A stretch of 64,000 nucleotides of DNA from CANDOC01 sp965261725. Its GTDB lineage: Bacteria; Pseudomonadota; Gammaproteobacteria; Pseudomonadales; Endozoicomonadaceae. This document shows positions 24,711 to 33,221 of the stretch, in pieces. The notes under the pieces were generated by a model, which worked only from the letters and a program-made list of their open reading frames with translations, was not told where the DNA came from and made no database searches. How positions within the stretch are numbered: position 1 is the first letter of the stretch; each line of letters begins with the position of its first letter. The stretch is from assembly GCA_965261725.1 (NCBI GenBank), contig CBDHDU010000029.1, forward strand, positions 124,001-188,000, written 5' to 3'. Position numbers and translations under genes: made by a program.

Positions 24711-25672
24711 AAAATTTATGGGGCTTTCGCAGGTTGGCTGATGAAAAGCGAGGGGTTGCAACAGAAATAGCCTTCAGGGAATGATTGATTTGAAAGGATC
24801 AACATTTCTGAAGGATCAGCCATGTGTGCAACACCCTCACTTCGTCCTATGTTCGCATTTTCTGGTTGGGTAATCGACCGTATTGATATCGACTGGGATG
24901 CCTCTGAAGCATTCGTCTATTTGCGTAGAGATGGTCGTATACAGCAGTTCAAGTGCAGCCAGTGTCACTGGCCTATGGGCAAGATGCGCGAGAATGATAG
25001 AAATGTTCAAGATCTGCCGTTTGGTTCAATCAAGGTCAACCTGCTATTCACAGCCTATCAGGGTCGCTGTTCAAATTGTAAGCATATAGAGACAGTGACT
25101 ATTCCTAGCCTTTCTCCCAAGGCTCAAGCTACAGACCGCCTAAAACAGCATGTTAGCCATCTATGCCGTTACATGCCCAGCGATAAGGTTCCGGAATTCA
25201 TCGCTATATACCCATGATCATTGAAGTTGCTTGATTTTCCAGCCGATTTTCAACATTGTACGAACATGCCGAAAATCACCCTGACAGCCCAACAAAAAGT
25301 AGCCTTGGAATCTCGCCACAAAACATCGCGAGATGCACGGGAGTGTGATCGTATCAAGGCTGTTTTGCTCAGGTCTGAAGGGTGGTCACCGTCTGCTATC
25401 GCTCAGGCATTGAGAAAAAGTGAATACACTATTTGTCGCCATCTGGACGCCTATCTGGAAAAGGAAAAGCTCAGGCCGGAGAACGGGGGGAGTGAAAGCC
25501 GCCTGAGTGATGAGCAAACTCGGCAACTGGTCGAACACCTTTCTGAATATACTTACGCACACGTCCATCAGATCGTCGCCTATATTACCGATCGCTGGGG
25601 TATCAAATATACCGTATCAGGCCTGAACAAGTGGCTGCACCAAAAAGGCTTTACCTACAAAAAGCCAAAGGG

Positions 25673-26782
25673 GGCTAAGTTCCCGGAGATAGTTGAAAGC
25701 ACCAATGTTCCATGATTTTTCTGACGAATCGGTCAGTGCTTAGCTGAACGGCTTCTGACAGATCTCGCTTCCAAGCCAGGTAATGCGGGAGATAGCGGGT
25801 AGCCACTCCCCGAAACACACCACCAATCCAGCGCTTTAAATGGCTATGGTAAGCATTAACGTGTTGAATATGATAGACACCTTCCAGAACATGCTGGCCT
25901 GCCGAGGTAACCAGTTCCTTAAACTCAAATCCAAGCTTCTCTGCAAGCTTTTCATGTGCAAGGTGTGCATCCGCACAGACCGTTGCTTCAATCGATATAC
26001 GACCGTTTAAATGGCGGCACAACTCATTAGCACTTTCGTTTTCCAAAATACCATCAACAGTGTGCCGTTCACGGTCTCTGGCTACCATTACCGGGACTTT
26101 CCGAGCTTTGTTCGGATCATCTCCGCGTTTTCGAGAAGGCCTTGGCAGGTCTTTCCTCTGCCCTTTAAATGATTCACGAAAAAAAGTTTCATCAAGCTCT
26201 GTGATGCCACAAAGCTCTTCTGCCTGATCATTATTTATGACCTCAAGAAAGCAGTGGCGCCATCGGAAGGCCGTTTTCAGGTTAATATCATACTCACTGG
26301 CTGCCGAGCGCAGTGTCATGGAGTAAGTCATACCCGTGAGGTAGTTATTCCATTTTTCCGGATATCTAAGCCTTGCCAAAGGGGTCTTGCTGAATGCATT
26401 GAAAGTCACTTTGCATGACTTGCAGCGGTAGCGCTGCCGCCCGCTTTGAAAGCCCCAGCGATGAATATTATGGTCTTTACACACGGGACATTCCGGATGT
26501 TCAGCAAAGCGAGATAATATGCTTGCTTCAAGATCAGGTGTGGCAGGTGGATTATTTACAGATGATTCTCTTTCTATAACATCAGATTCAGGTTTTTCTA
26601 CTATATCCTCATCCGGTATTCGGGCATTGAGCAGTGTCCTGTCAAGAATTTTCCACTGCTCATCGCTTAATGACGGTATGGAATTAATAAAGTCCCGAAA
26701 GAGTTCTGATTGCATAAAGAACCCCTAAAAGGTAGAAGGCATGGGAAGTGTAGTTCATTCAACTACTTCAGGGAACTCAGCC
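25673..26782 (-). mobile_element. IS1595-family element
   Basis: Inverted ends: GGCTAAGTTCCCGGAG at the left and the complement of GGCTGAGTTCCCTGAA at the right. It is flanked by the direct repeat GCCAAAGGG (25664-25672 and 26783-26791; 8 or 9 bp depending on where the end is set), the expected size for IS1595. It lies inside IS630 copy 1, the third level of nesting. Confidence 0.92.
25675..26715 (-). CDS. IS1595 family (ISXO2-like) transposase
   Basis: 346 residues, intact. The N-terminal zinc ribbon CPVCKDHNIHRWGFQ ... RYRCKSC is followed by the DDE domain with LCGITELDETFFRES, TVCADAHLAHEKL and VYHIQHVNAYHSHLKRWI (the His/Asn-containing third motif of the family). Stop codon TAG lies inside the left inverted end. 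Probably active. Confidence 0.93.
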   Translation of the reverse strand: MQSELFRDFINSIPSLSDEQWKILDRTLLNARIPDEDIVEKPESDVIERESSVNNPPATPDLEASILSRFAEHPECPVCKDHNIHRWGFQSGRQRYRCKSCKVTFNAFSKTPLARLRYPEKWNNYLTGMTYSMTLRSAASEYDINLKTAFRWRHCFLEVINNDQAEELCGITELDETFFRESFKGQRKDLPRPSRKRGDDPNKARKVPVMVARDRERHTVDGILENESANELCRHLNGRISIEATVCADAHLAHEKLAEKLGFEFKELVTSAGQHVLEGVYHIQHVNAYHSHLKRWIGGVFRGVATRYLPHYLAWKRDLSEAVQLSTDRFVRKIMEHWCFQLSPGT

Positions 26783-28266
26783 GCCAAAGGGCGTACCGCA
26801 CAAGGCTGATGTTGATAAGCAGGCTGGTTTTGTGGAGCACTATGAAGCCTTGAAAGCCACGCTACCAGAGGACGAGGTGATACTATTCATGGATGCGGTA
26901 CACCCGACACAAGCGACCAAAATCACTTCCGGGTGGATTCGAAAAGGGATTGATAAAATCATTAATACGACAGGTAGCCGTACTCGGCTGAACATTATCG
27001 GTGCGATTGATCTGGACAATATTGAAGCTGCTGTTTTCGGTCAATTTGATACGGTTAACAGTGAAGCGGTTACCGAGTTTTTCAAGAAAGTTCGGGATAA
27101 CTATTCATCCATGAACGTTATTCACATGGTGCTTGATGGTGCCGGTTACCATCGTTCACAGGAGGTAGTGAAAGAGGCGGAAGAGCTGGGAATAAAGCTT
27201 CATTACCTCCCCCCTTACAGTCCAAACCTGAACCCCATTGAGCGATTATGGAAGGTGATGAATGAGTATGCCCGGAATAATGAATACTTCGCTCAGGCAA
27301 AAGAATTCCGGGAAAAGATTAATCATTTTCTGGACGTGACATTGCCCGAAATCGGTTCTTCCTTGGGCAGCAGGATTAACGATAATTTCCAGCGGTTAAA
27401 TCCGGCATCTTGAATTCACTCAGGTATATCCCATGACACAGCACGGCGCTGGGATAAAGAGATGCTAATGAAAACTCTGCCAGCCCCCAAGCTCGACGGC
27501 TTACGGGCTTTGTTAATCGATGAGAAATCAATAGGCAAGGGACATCACTATCTGACCATTGTTCTAAATGATGATACAGGTGAGACCCTCTACCTTGGTG
27601 AAGGTAAACGAAAAGCGACGTTAGACCGTTTTCTGAGCAGTCTGACACTGGAGCAAAGAGCCTGTATTCAGTGCGTAGGAATAGATCGCGGTGGCAGCTA
27701 TAAGGCATCGGTCAAAGAGTACCTGCCAGATGTTGATATTGTCTATGACAAGTTTCACATCATTGCTAACTACAACGAAGTCATAGACAAAATTCGTCGT
27801 AGAGAGTGGAGGCAAGCACAGGAAGACGATAAGCCTTTTATCAAAGGTCAGCGGTTCAACCTGTTCATGAATGTAGAAAACCTCACACCAAAGCGAGAAA
27901 CCAGCCTGCATGAGTTACTGTCAATGAATGAAGATCTGAATCAGGCCTACATACTGAAGGATATGCTCAGACAACTATGGACGTACACCTACAAAGCCTG
28001 TGCCAGCAAGTTTCTCGACAAGTGGATAGGATTGGCCAAAGAAACTGGTATTGATGAGCTTAAACGCTTTGCAAGGGGGCTGGATAGAGCAAGAGAAGGT
28101 TTACTGTCCTATTGCCAGCATCGTATAACCAGCGCAAAGATCGAAGCCTTCAATGGGGTCATCAAACGAATTGTCTACAAGGCATGTGGTTACAATGACC
28201 TTGAATATCTGTATCTGAAAATTCGGCAGGAGGCTCAAAAATGATCAGCCAACCTGCGAAAGCCCC

Positions 28267-29871
28267 ATATTTGCTCATCTCGATTTTCACCATATAAGTG
28301 AATTTTTGTGGAACTAAAATTTGAGCAATCCGACACGGAATTTTATACTCCGGCAGCTGGCCTGTGCTTTGTCGGTGATGCCCTGAACAAGAAAACATCT
28401 TTAAAAAAGTCATTGCACTCTATCAAGAAGCGCCATGGCATCCCTAATATTGATCTGGTTCGAGCTTTTATCGGCCTGTTGATCTTAGGCAAAACTGATT
28501 TTGATGCCATTGATAATTATCGCCATGATGATTGGTTCAAGCGCAGCATGGGCATTAAACAAATGCCGTCCGCCAGTCGGCTTCGCCAGCGTTTTAATGA
28601 AGATGCCACCCAACTGATTCCGTTAATTGAAGAAGCGCTTCCCGAACTGTTGTTGGAACTGGGCGCGCCGATCTCTCCGCTTTCAAAAGAACTGGATCAC
28701 CTTCAGCATATCCCACTGGATATAGACGTTACTCCGCAAGATAACAGCAGAACCCAAAAAGAAGGTTCTCAGTGGACATACAAACACTTCCATGGCTTCG
28801 CCCCGATTATGTCTTATGTAGGGAAAGAAGGATGGTGCATAGGAGCTGAGCTTCGCCCTGGCTCACAACATTCCCAGAATGATTTTGTACCTTTCCTGAA
28901 CACGGTATTGCACAGACTTCGTCGCGTAACCCGGACCTCGGTATTACTGCGACTCGACAGCGGGCATGACGCAGAAGACACTCGCAGAGAGATAGCGGAT
29001 CACAGCAATGTTGATCACATAATCAAGCTCAATCCACGCAAGCAATATACCGTTACTGCCTGGCTGCCAACCTTTGAGGAAAAAGGCGTGCAGTGGGATG
29101 AGCTTCGCCCTGGAAAAACCTGTGCGACACTCTCGATCATCCATGAAACCGACTACGGCCAACAACGGCTTATTATCCGTATTATCAAGCGTACTACCGA
29201 CTCGGTTGGTCAGTATTTTTTAGCACCGGACTACGAGCTGGAGGGTTGGTGGACGACACTAGATGAGGCTGAATATAGTGATGATAATGTCATATTGCTT
29301 TATGAAGATCATGCGACCAGCGAACAGTTTCACAGTGAGTTCAAGACTGACATGGATCTTGAAAGACTGCCTTCAGGAAAATTTGATACCAATGATCTTG
29401 TAATGTGCCTTGGTGCGGTGGCTTACAACATTTTACGTTACATGGGGCAAACCTGCCTGACCGGCCCTAAATCACCTGTTCGTCACAAAGCGCAGCGTCG
29501 TAGAATTAAGACAGTTATGCAGGAACTGATCTACCAGTCAGCGCGATTATTAGAACGAGGTCGTCAGTTTATTCTGCGTTTTGGTCGTCACAGTCCCGGA
29601 TTATCCGCCTTCATGGGGCTCTTTCCTGAAAAACAGCTCTGTTAGCTGATCCTTTTCTTTTAACGGTTGAATGGAAAGATGCTGCTTATGCTGGCAGGAT
29701 TTCATTCATATTCAGGGCTGAAATTCCCCAACATCATTTAAATACATGCTGATTTTTTTGACTTTGCTTTACCATTCTCTGGCAAGTTTCAAAAAAACAT
29801 AACCCTATTCTGTAGGTTTGAATCCATGGGATGAAAAAGCTTCTCTATAATCAAGAAGTCACGGATTCAGG
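28267..29871 (+). mobile_element. IS1380-family element, copy 1, left 67 bp missing
   Basis: The right end is CACGGATTCAGG at 29871. The left end, present in copy 2 as CCTGAATCCGTG, is absent: homology starts at ATATTTGCTC directly against the ISL3 right end. The size fits exactly (1672 bp reconstructed for copy 2, minus 67). The transposase is complete but the element cannot move by itself. The right end abuts and cuts the group II intron. Confidence 0.9.
28308..29645 (+). CDS. IS1380 family transposase, copy 1
   Basis: 445 residues, starting with GTG. DDE signatures of the family are visible: HIPLDIDVTPQDNS, VLLRLDSGHDAEDTRR (second Asp) and ATSEQFHSEFKTDMDLERLP (Glu region). No lesions in the frame. 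About 225 non-coding bases separate it from the right end of the element. Confidence 0.9.
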   Translation: MELKFEQSDTEFYTPAAGLCFVGDALNKKTSLKKSLHSIKKRHGIPNIDLVRAFIGLLILGKTDFDAIDNYRHDDWFKRSMGIKQMPSASRLRQRFNEDATQLIPLIEEALPELLLELGAPISPLSKELDHLQHIPLDIDVTPQDNSRTQKEGSQWTYKHFHGFAPIMSYVGKEGWCIGAELRPGSQHSQNDFVPFLNTVLHRLRRVTRTSVLLRLDSGHDAEDTRREIADHSNVDHIIKLNPRKQYTVTAWLPTFEEKGVQWDELRPGKTCATLSIIHETDYGQQRLIIRIIKRTTDSVGQYFLAPDYELEGWWTTLDEAEYSDDNVILLYEDHATSEQFHSEFKTDMDLERLPSGKFDTNDLVMCLGAVAYNILRYMGQTCLTGPKSPVRHKAQRRRIKTVMQELIYQSARLLERGRQFILRFGRHSPGLSAFMGLFPEKQLC

Positions 29872-31175
29872 AAACCTAATTCATCAAACCAGCTATTTGG
29901 CAGTGCCATGTGTAGCGCAGGACTCCGACTCACTCGCCAGTATCCCTTGCTCGATGCCACTGTTTGCCTTGTCAGCCGGTCACCGACCCCCAGCTTCCTC
30001 AATTCCGCATATCGCCTCGGACTTCGTTTCCATTGATACCAAAGCAGGCTTCTCAGTCGTCGCCTGATCCATCCGTCAAAGTCCTCGAATTCCGAACGGG
30101 TTTCAACTTCTCGAAAGTAGTTCTTCCATCCCCGTAAATAGCGATTCAGAGACTCCAGTCTCTGCTCCAGAGATCGCCCGCCTTTGCGGGTAAGCTGTTT
30201 GACCTTGTCCTTAAACCGCTTGCAGGTTTTATCTGCCAGTGTCTTCCTGCCATTTCTGGTAAAGCTGTATCCTAAAAACGCCCGCTTCCATGCTCGCTCA
30301 ACCGCACTTTTCGTGTCGTTAACCTTTAGCTTCAGTTTACCTTCAATGTAATGGGTCAAACTGACCATCACCCTGTCGCCCGCCTTTCTGCTGCGCACGA
30401 ACACCCGACAGTCATCGGCGTAACGAACAAATCGCAAGCCTCGCTTTTCCAGCTCTTTGTCGAGTTCATCCAGCACGATATTAGAAAGAACCGGCGATAA
30501 TGGGCCTCCCTGAGGGACGCCTTCTGTTTGCGGTTTTACCAGCCCGTTTTCCATAGCTCCGGACTGGAGAAATCGTCGGATTAAACGCAATACGTCCCTG
30601 TCGTCCGTGTAAACTGCCAGCTTTGCCATCAGCCGGTCATGACTGACACGATCAAAGAACTTCGACAGGTCAATATCCACGACCCAATCGTAACCCTCAC
30701 GGATATACGACTGAGCTTGATTGATTGCCTGATGAGCTGACCGGTTCGGCCTGAACCCATAACTGCAGGCTGAGAACCTTGGTTCCCATTCAGCCTGCAA
30801 CACCTGTTGTATCGCTTGCTGAACCATACGGTCTAAGGCGGTTGGAATTCCAAGCTGCCTTTCTCCTCCGTCTGGTTTAGGAATCCGTACTCGTCTTACC
30901 GGAACTGGCCTGTATTCTCCCTGTAAAAGACACTGTCGCAGTCCATGACCATGTTCTTGTAAATGAGCGTACAGCCCCTCTACTGTCATACGGTCGATGC
31001 CTGCCGCTCCTTTATTACGTTTAACCCGCTGAAAGGCTCTTGTCAGATTATTGGGATTGGCAATACGTTCCATCAGGCTCGTATCACCCGCCGGGCTTTC
31101 GTAATCCTGTGATGCCGACACAGCCTCAGCCCTCATCGCGTCGCAGCCTCCGGTTCCTCCGTGACCACTTCGCAT
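29859..31175 (-). CDS. ltrA: group II intron reverse transcriptase/maturase, extreme C-terminus replaced
   Basis: 438 residues. RT blocks are present: RIPKPDGGERQLGIPT, ACSYGFRPNRSAHQAI, WVVDIDLSKFFDRV and EGVPQGGPLSPVLSNI, with the catalytic YADD at 252-255. The maturase (X) domain has LNRYLRGWKNYFRE near 355. No HNH endonuclease domain is present. The last residues (FLNP and stop) are read from the inverted end of IS1380 copy 1, so the native C-terminus is lost by a few residues. The RT core could still be made. Confidence 0.9.
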   Translation of the reverse strand: MRSGHGGTGGCDAMRAEAVSASQDYESPAGDTSLMERIANPNNLTRAFQRVKRNKGAAGIDRMTVEGLYAHLQEHGHGLRQCLLQGEYRPVPVRRVRIPKPDGGERQLGIPTALDRMVQQAIQQVLQAEWEPRFSACSYGFRPNRSAHQAINQAQSYIREGYDWVVDIDLSKFFDRVSHDRLMAKLAVYTDDRDVLRLIRRFLQSGAMENGLVKPQTEGVPQGGPLSPVLSNIVLDELDKELEKRGLRFVRYADDCRVFVRSRKAGDRVMVSLTHYIEGKLKLKVNDTKSAVERAWKRAFLGYSFTRNGRKTLADKTCKRFKDKVKQLTRKGGRSLEQRLESLNRYLRGWKNYFREVETRSEFEDFDGWIRRRLRSLLWYQWKRSPRRYAELRKLGVGDRLTRQTVASSKGYWRVSRSPALHMALPNSWFDELGFLNP

Positions 31176-31628
31176 GAGCTTCAGTGTTTGCTGAACTTGT
31201 CTGCTGTCCGGTGTATCGAAAACAGAAACTAATCACCACTCTGTACCGTTCAGGCCTTCACTGACATGTGCCAGTTACTATGCCGTCTGCTGACTTCTGT
31301 ATGGCGATCAGATCACCTTACGATGATCTCAGTCTGAAATATCAGACACCACACAGACCTCCCGAGGTAAGTTACACCGCCTTCACTGCACAACTGCCGG
31401 ATTTACTGCCTGAATGTCCGGATGAGTATGGGACTTCGTCATCAAATGCTGACTCGTCCTCACGCAGACAGCCTCGTATCCGGTTTCTGTTCGTCAGCTC
31501 GCAGGTTTGCTCCACACTGCCTTCAGCCTGCACCTCGCGATACAAACCTTGTGCTTCGCTAGTCCTTCGCCCTCATCTGGCTGGACAGGGGACTTTCACC
31601 CCCAAGCTGTGCAACATGCTCGGCACAC
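29872..31628 (-). mobile_element. group II intron, 3' end deleted
   Basis: On the minus strand a likely intron start GTGTGCC lies at 31622-31628, followed by a typical domain I segment (GGGGGTGAAAGTCCCC, about 31590) and about 450 bases of structured RNA before the maturase gene. The maturase is cut by the end of IS1380 copy 1 at 29871, so domains V and VI, which are required for splicing, are missing. It should be immobile and unable to splice. Class is uncertain: a stem-loop just upstream of the 5' end recalls class C targets. Confidence 0.75.
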
Positions 31629-31634
31629 ATCAAC

Positions 31635-31720
31635 TACCCCGCCCCAAGGGGCGGGGTATGAAGTAAGTTCTCTGAGTAGTGCGCCGCAAGCAGCGGGGAA
31701 TATGACCCAAAGAGAAATTT
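31635..31720 (-). repeat. strong hairpin and possible IS200/IS605-type right-end remnant
   Basis: Perfect 11-bp stem TACCCCGCCCC / GGGGCGGGGTA (31635-31645 and 31648-31658) with a 2-base loop. On the minus strand it is followed by GTTGAT and then the intron start. The neighbouring sequence (GCGCCGCAAGCAGCGGGG, 31681-31698) resembles the right-end/omega-RNA region of IS200/IS605 elements as I remember them; no TnpA or TnpB gene is nearby. It may simply be a terminator that served as the intron target. Confidence 0.45.
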
Positions 31721-31756
31721 AATAGCCAAAAAATACCTGGGAATAAAGCCTCTACA

Positions 31757-31792
31757 AAAAAGGCTCCTTTAAAATATATAAAGGAGCCTTTA
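31757..31792 (-). terminator. rho-independent terminator of glnS-cysS
   Basis: Minus strand stem AAGGCTCCTTTA / TAAAGGAGCCTT with a short AT loop, followed by TTTTTT. It lies 30 bases past the cysS stop. Confidence 0.85.
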
Positions 31793-31820
31793 TAAACAGC
31801 GCTAAACGTTCAAGTAGAAC

Positions 31821-33209
31821 TTAACGCTCAATCCGCCAGGTGGTACCCGCACGGCTGTCTTCCAGAATCACGCCCTTCCCTGCCAGCTCTTCGCGAATGC
31901 GGTCGGCTTCAGCAAAGTCACGATTCTTTTTGGCGGCCTTGCGCTGTTCGATCATATCTTCGATCCAGCTTTCGTCGATATCATCGGCGCCGGATTTCAG
32001 GAATGCTGCCGGGTCACCCTGCAGAATACCCAGAATATCACCCAGCTCACGCAGGGTGGCCGCCAGTGGCCGTGCCGCGGCTTCCTCACTACTACGAACC
32101 TTGTTCAGTTCACGCACCAGTTCAAACAGTACTGCCAGTGCTTCCGGTGTATTGAAATCGTCGTCCATCGCTTTGAAGAAGCGGGCTTTCCACTCGCTGT
32201 CTTCCGGCATGGAAACGCCGTTCAGATCCAGACCATTCAGTGCAGTGTACAAACGCTCCAGACGAACCGCCGCTTCTTTCAGGCTGTCTTCGGAGTAGTT
32301 CACCGGGCTGCGGTACTGGCTGGAAATCAGGAAGTAACGCACGATTTCCGCCGGGTACTTGTCCAGCACTTCACGGATAGTGAAGAAGTTGCCCAGTGAT
32401 TTGGACATCTTCACATTATCAATACGAATCGCACCGGAATGCATCCAGGTGGTGACGAAGGTTTTATCATTCGCCGCTTCACTCTGGGCAATCTCGTTCT
32501 CATGGTGCGGGAAACGCAGGTCGGCACCGCCGCCATGAATATCGAAGGTTTCACCCAGGCAGCATTTGCCCATGGCGGAACATTCAATATGCCAGCCGGG
32601 GCGGCCTTCGCCCCACGGAGACGTCCAGCTGGGTTCACCCGGCTTGGCGGCTTTCCAGAGTACGAAGTCCAAGGGGTCTTCTTTCTGCTCACCGACTTCG
32701 ATACGGGCACCGGATTCCAGTTCTTCAATCACCTTGCCAGACAGTTTGCCGTATTCCGCAAACTTGCGGACGCGGTAATAAACGTCGCCGTTATCTGCCG
32801 CGTAAGCAAAGTCCTTTTCAATCAGGGTTTCGATCATGCGCAGCATATCGTCGATATGACCGGTCGCACGGGGTTCCTGATCCGGTTCCATGTTACCCAG
32901 AAGAGCAAAGTCTTCATGCATGGCGGCGATCATGCGATCGGTCAGCACATCAAAGGCTTCACCGTTTTCGTTGGCACGCTTGATGATCTTGTCATCAATA
33001 TCGGTGACGTTACGCACGTAACTCAGGTCATAACCGCTGGCGCGCAGATAGCGGGCAATCACATCGAAAGCTGTGACGGTACGGGCATGGCCGATATGAC
33101 ACAGGTCATAGACGGTCATACCACATACATACATGCGAACCTGATTGCCGTTCAGGGGTTTAAACGGAGCCTTGGCACGGGTCAGGCTGTTATAAATCTG
33201 CAATGGCAC
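31821..33209 (-). CDS. cysS: cysteinyl-tRNA synthetase
   Basis: 462 residues, normal class I length. The HIGH motif is in YDLCHIGHARTVTAFD, the zinc-ligand cysteine in VCGMTVYD and GWHIECSAM, and KMSKS in VKMSKSLGNFFTI. It charges tRNA-Cys in the cytoplasm. It begins 12 bases after glnS ends, so the two form an operon ended by the hairpin at 31757-31792. In Pseudomonas folD lies next to it; here a 27-kb block intervenes. Confidence 0.97.
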   Translation of the reverse strand: MPLQIYNSLTRAKAPFKPLNGNQVRMYVCGMTVYDLCHIGHARTVTAFDVIARYLRASGYDLSYVRNVTDIDDKIIKRANENGEAFDVLTDRMIAAMHEDFALLGNMEPDQEPRATGHIDDMLRMIETLIEKDFAYAADNGDVYYRVRKFAEYGKLSGKVIEELESGARIEVGEQKEDPLDFVLWKAAKPGEPSWTSPWGEGRPGWHIECSAMGKCCLGETFDIHGGGADLRFPHHENEIAQSEAANDKTFVTTWMHSGAIRIDNVKMSKSLGNFFTIREVLDKYPAEIVRYFLISSQYRSPVNYSEDSLKEAAVRLERLYTALNGLDLNGVSMPEDSEWKARFFKAMDDDFNTPEALAVLFELVRELNKVRSSEEAAARPLAATLRELGDILGILQGDPAAFLKSGADDIDESWIEDMIEQRKAAKKNRDFAEADRIREELAGKGVILEDSRAGTTWRIER

Positions 33210-33221
33210 GTCAGATTTTCC

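Larger units (their letters stand above)
25266..27413 (+). pseudogene. IS630 family transposase, copy 1, split by IS1595
   Basis: 5' part 25266-25672 holds the helix-turn-helix region; 3' part from 26792 to 27413 holds the DDE domain (ILFMDAVHPTQ, MVLDGAGYHRSQ, SPNLNPIERLW). The protein sequence is the same as copies 2 and 3 apart from the insertion after KKPKG. Inactive as it stands. Confidence 0.93.
25209..27426 (+). mobile_element. IS630-family element, copy 1 (interrupted by IS1595)
   Basis: Begins TACCCATGATCATTG and ends TTCACTCAGGTA, inserted at TA (duplicated at 25207-25208 and 27427-27428). Without the inner IS1595 and its repeat it is 1099 bp, the same as copies 2 and 3. Confidence 0.93.
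24822..28244 (+). pseudogene. ISL3 family transposase split by IS630 copy 1
   Basis: 5' part 24822-25208 encodes the N-terminal zinc ribbon (FKCSQCHWPMG and GRCSNCKHIETV). 3' part 27429-28244 encodes the DDE domain: LLIDEKSIGKGHHYL, VDIVYDKFHIIANYN and SAKIEAFNGVIKR. Joining at the TA target restores VPEFIAISHDTARRWDKEML in frame, so the only lesion is the insertion. The intact protein would be about 400 residues. Confidence 0.93.
24720..28266 (+). mobile_element. ISL3-family element 1, interrupted by IS630 copy 1
   Basis: Inverted ends start GGGGCTTTCGCAGGTTGGCT at 24720 and end with its complement at 28266. Removing the inner insertion (25209-27426 plus TA) leaves 1327 bp, a normal ISL3 size. 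The flanks (AAATTTAT and ATATTTGC) do not match, so the original target duplication has been lost by rearrangement; the right flank is the truncated left side of IS1380 copy 1. Confidence 0.9.

Noticed and set aside
24474..28266. MITE as an internally deleted relative of the adjacent ISL3 element
   Set aside because: Although both have 8-bp targets, the ends differ (CCTGATTACC versus GGGGCTTTCGC).
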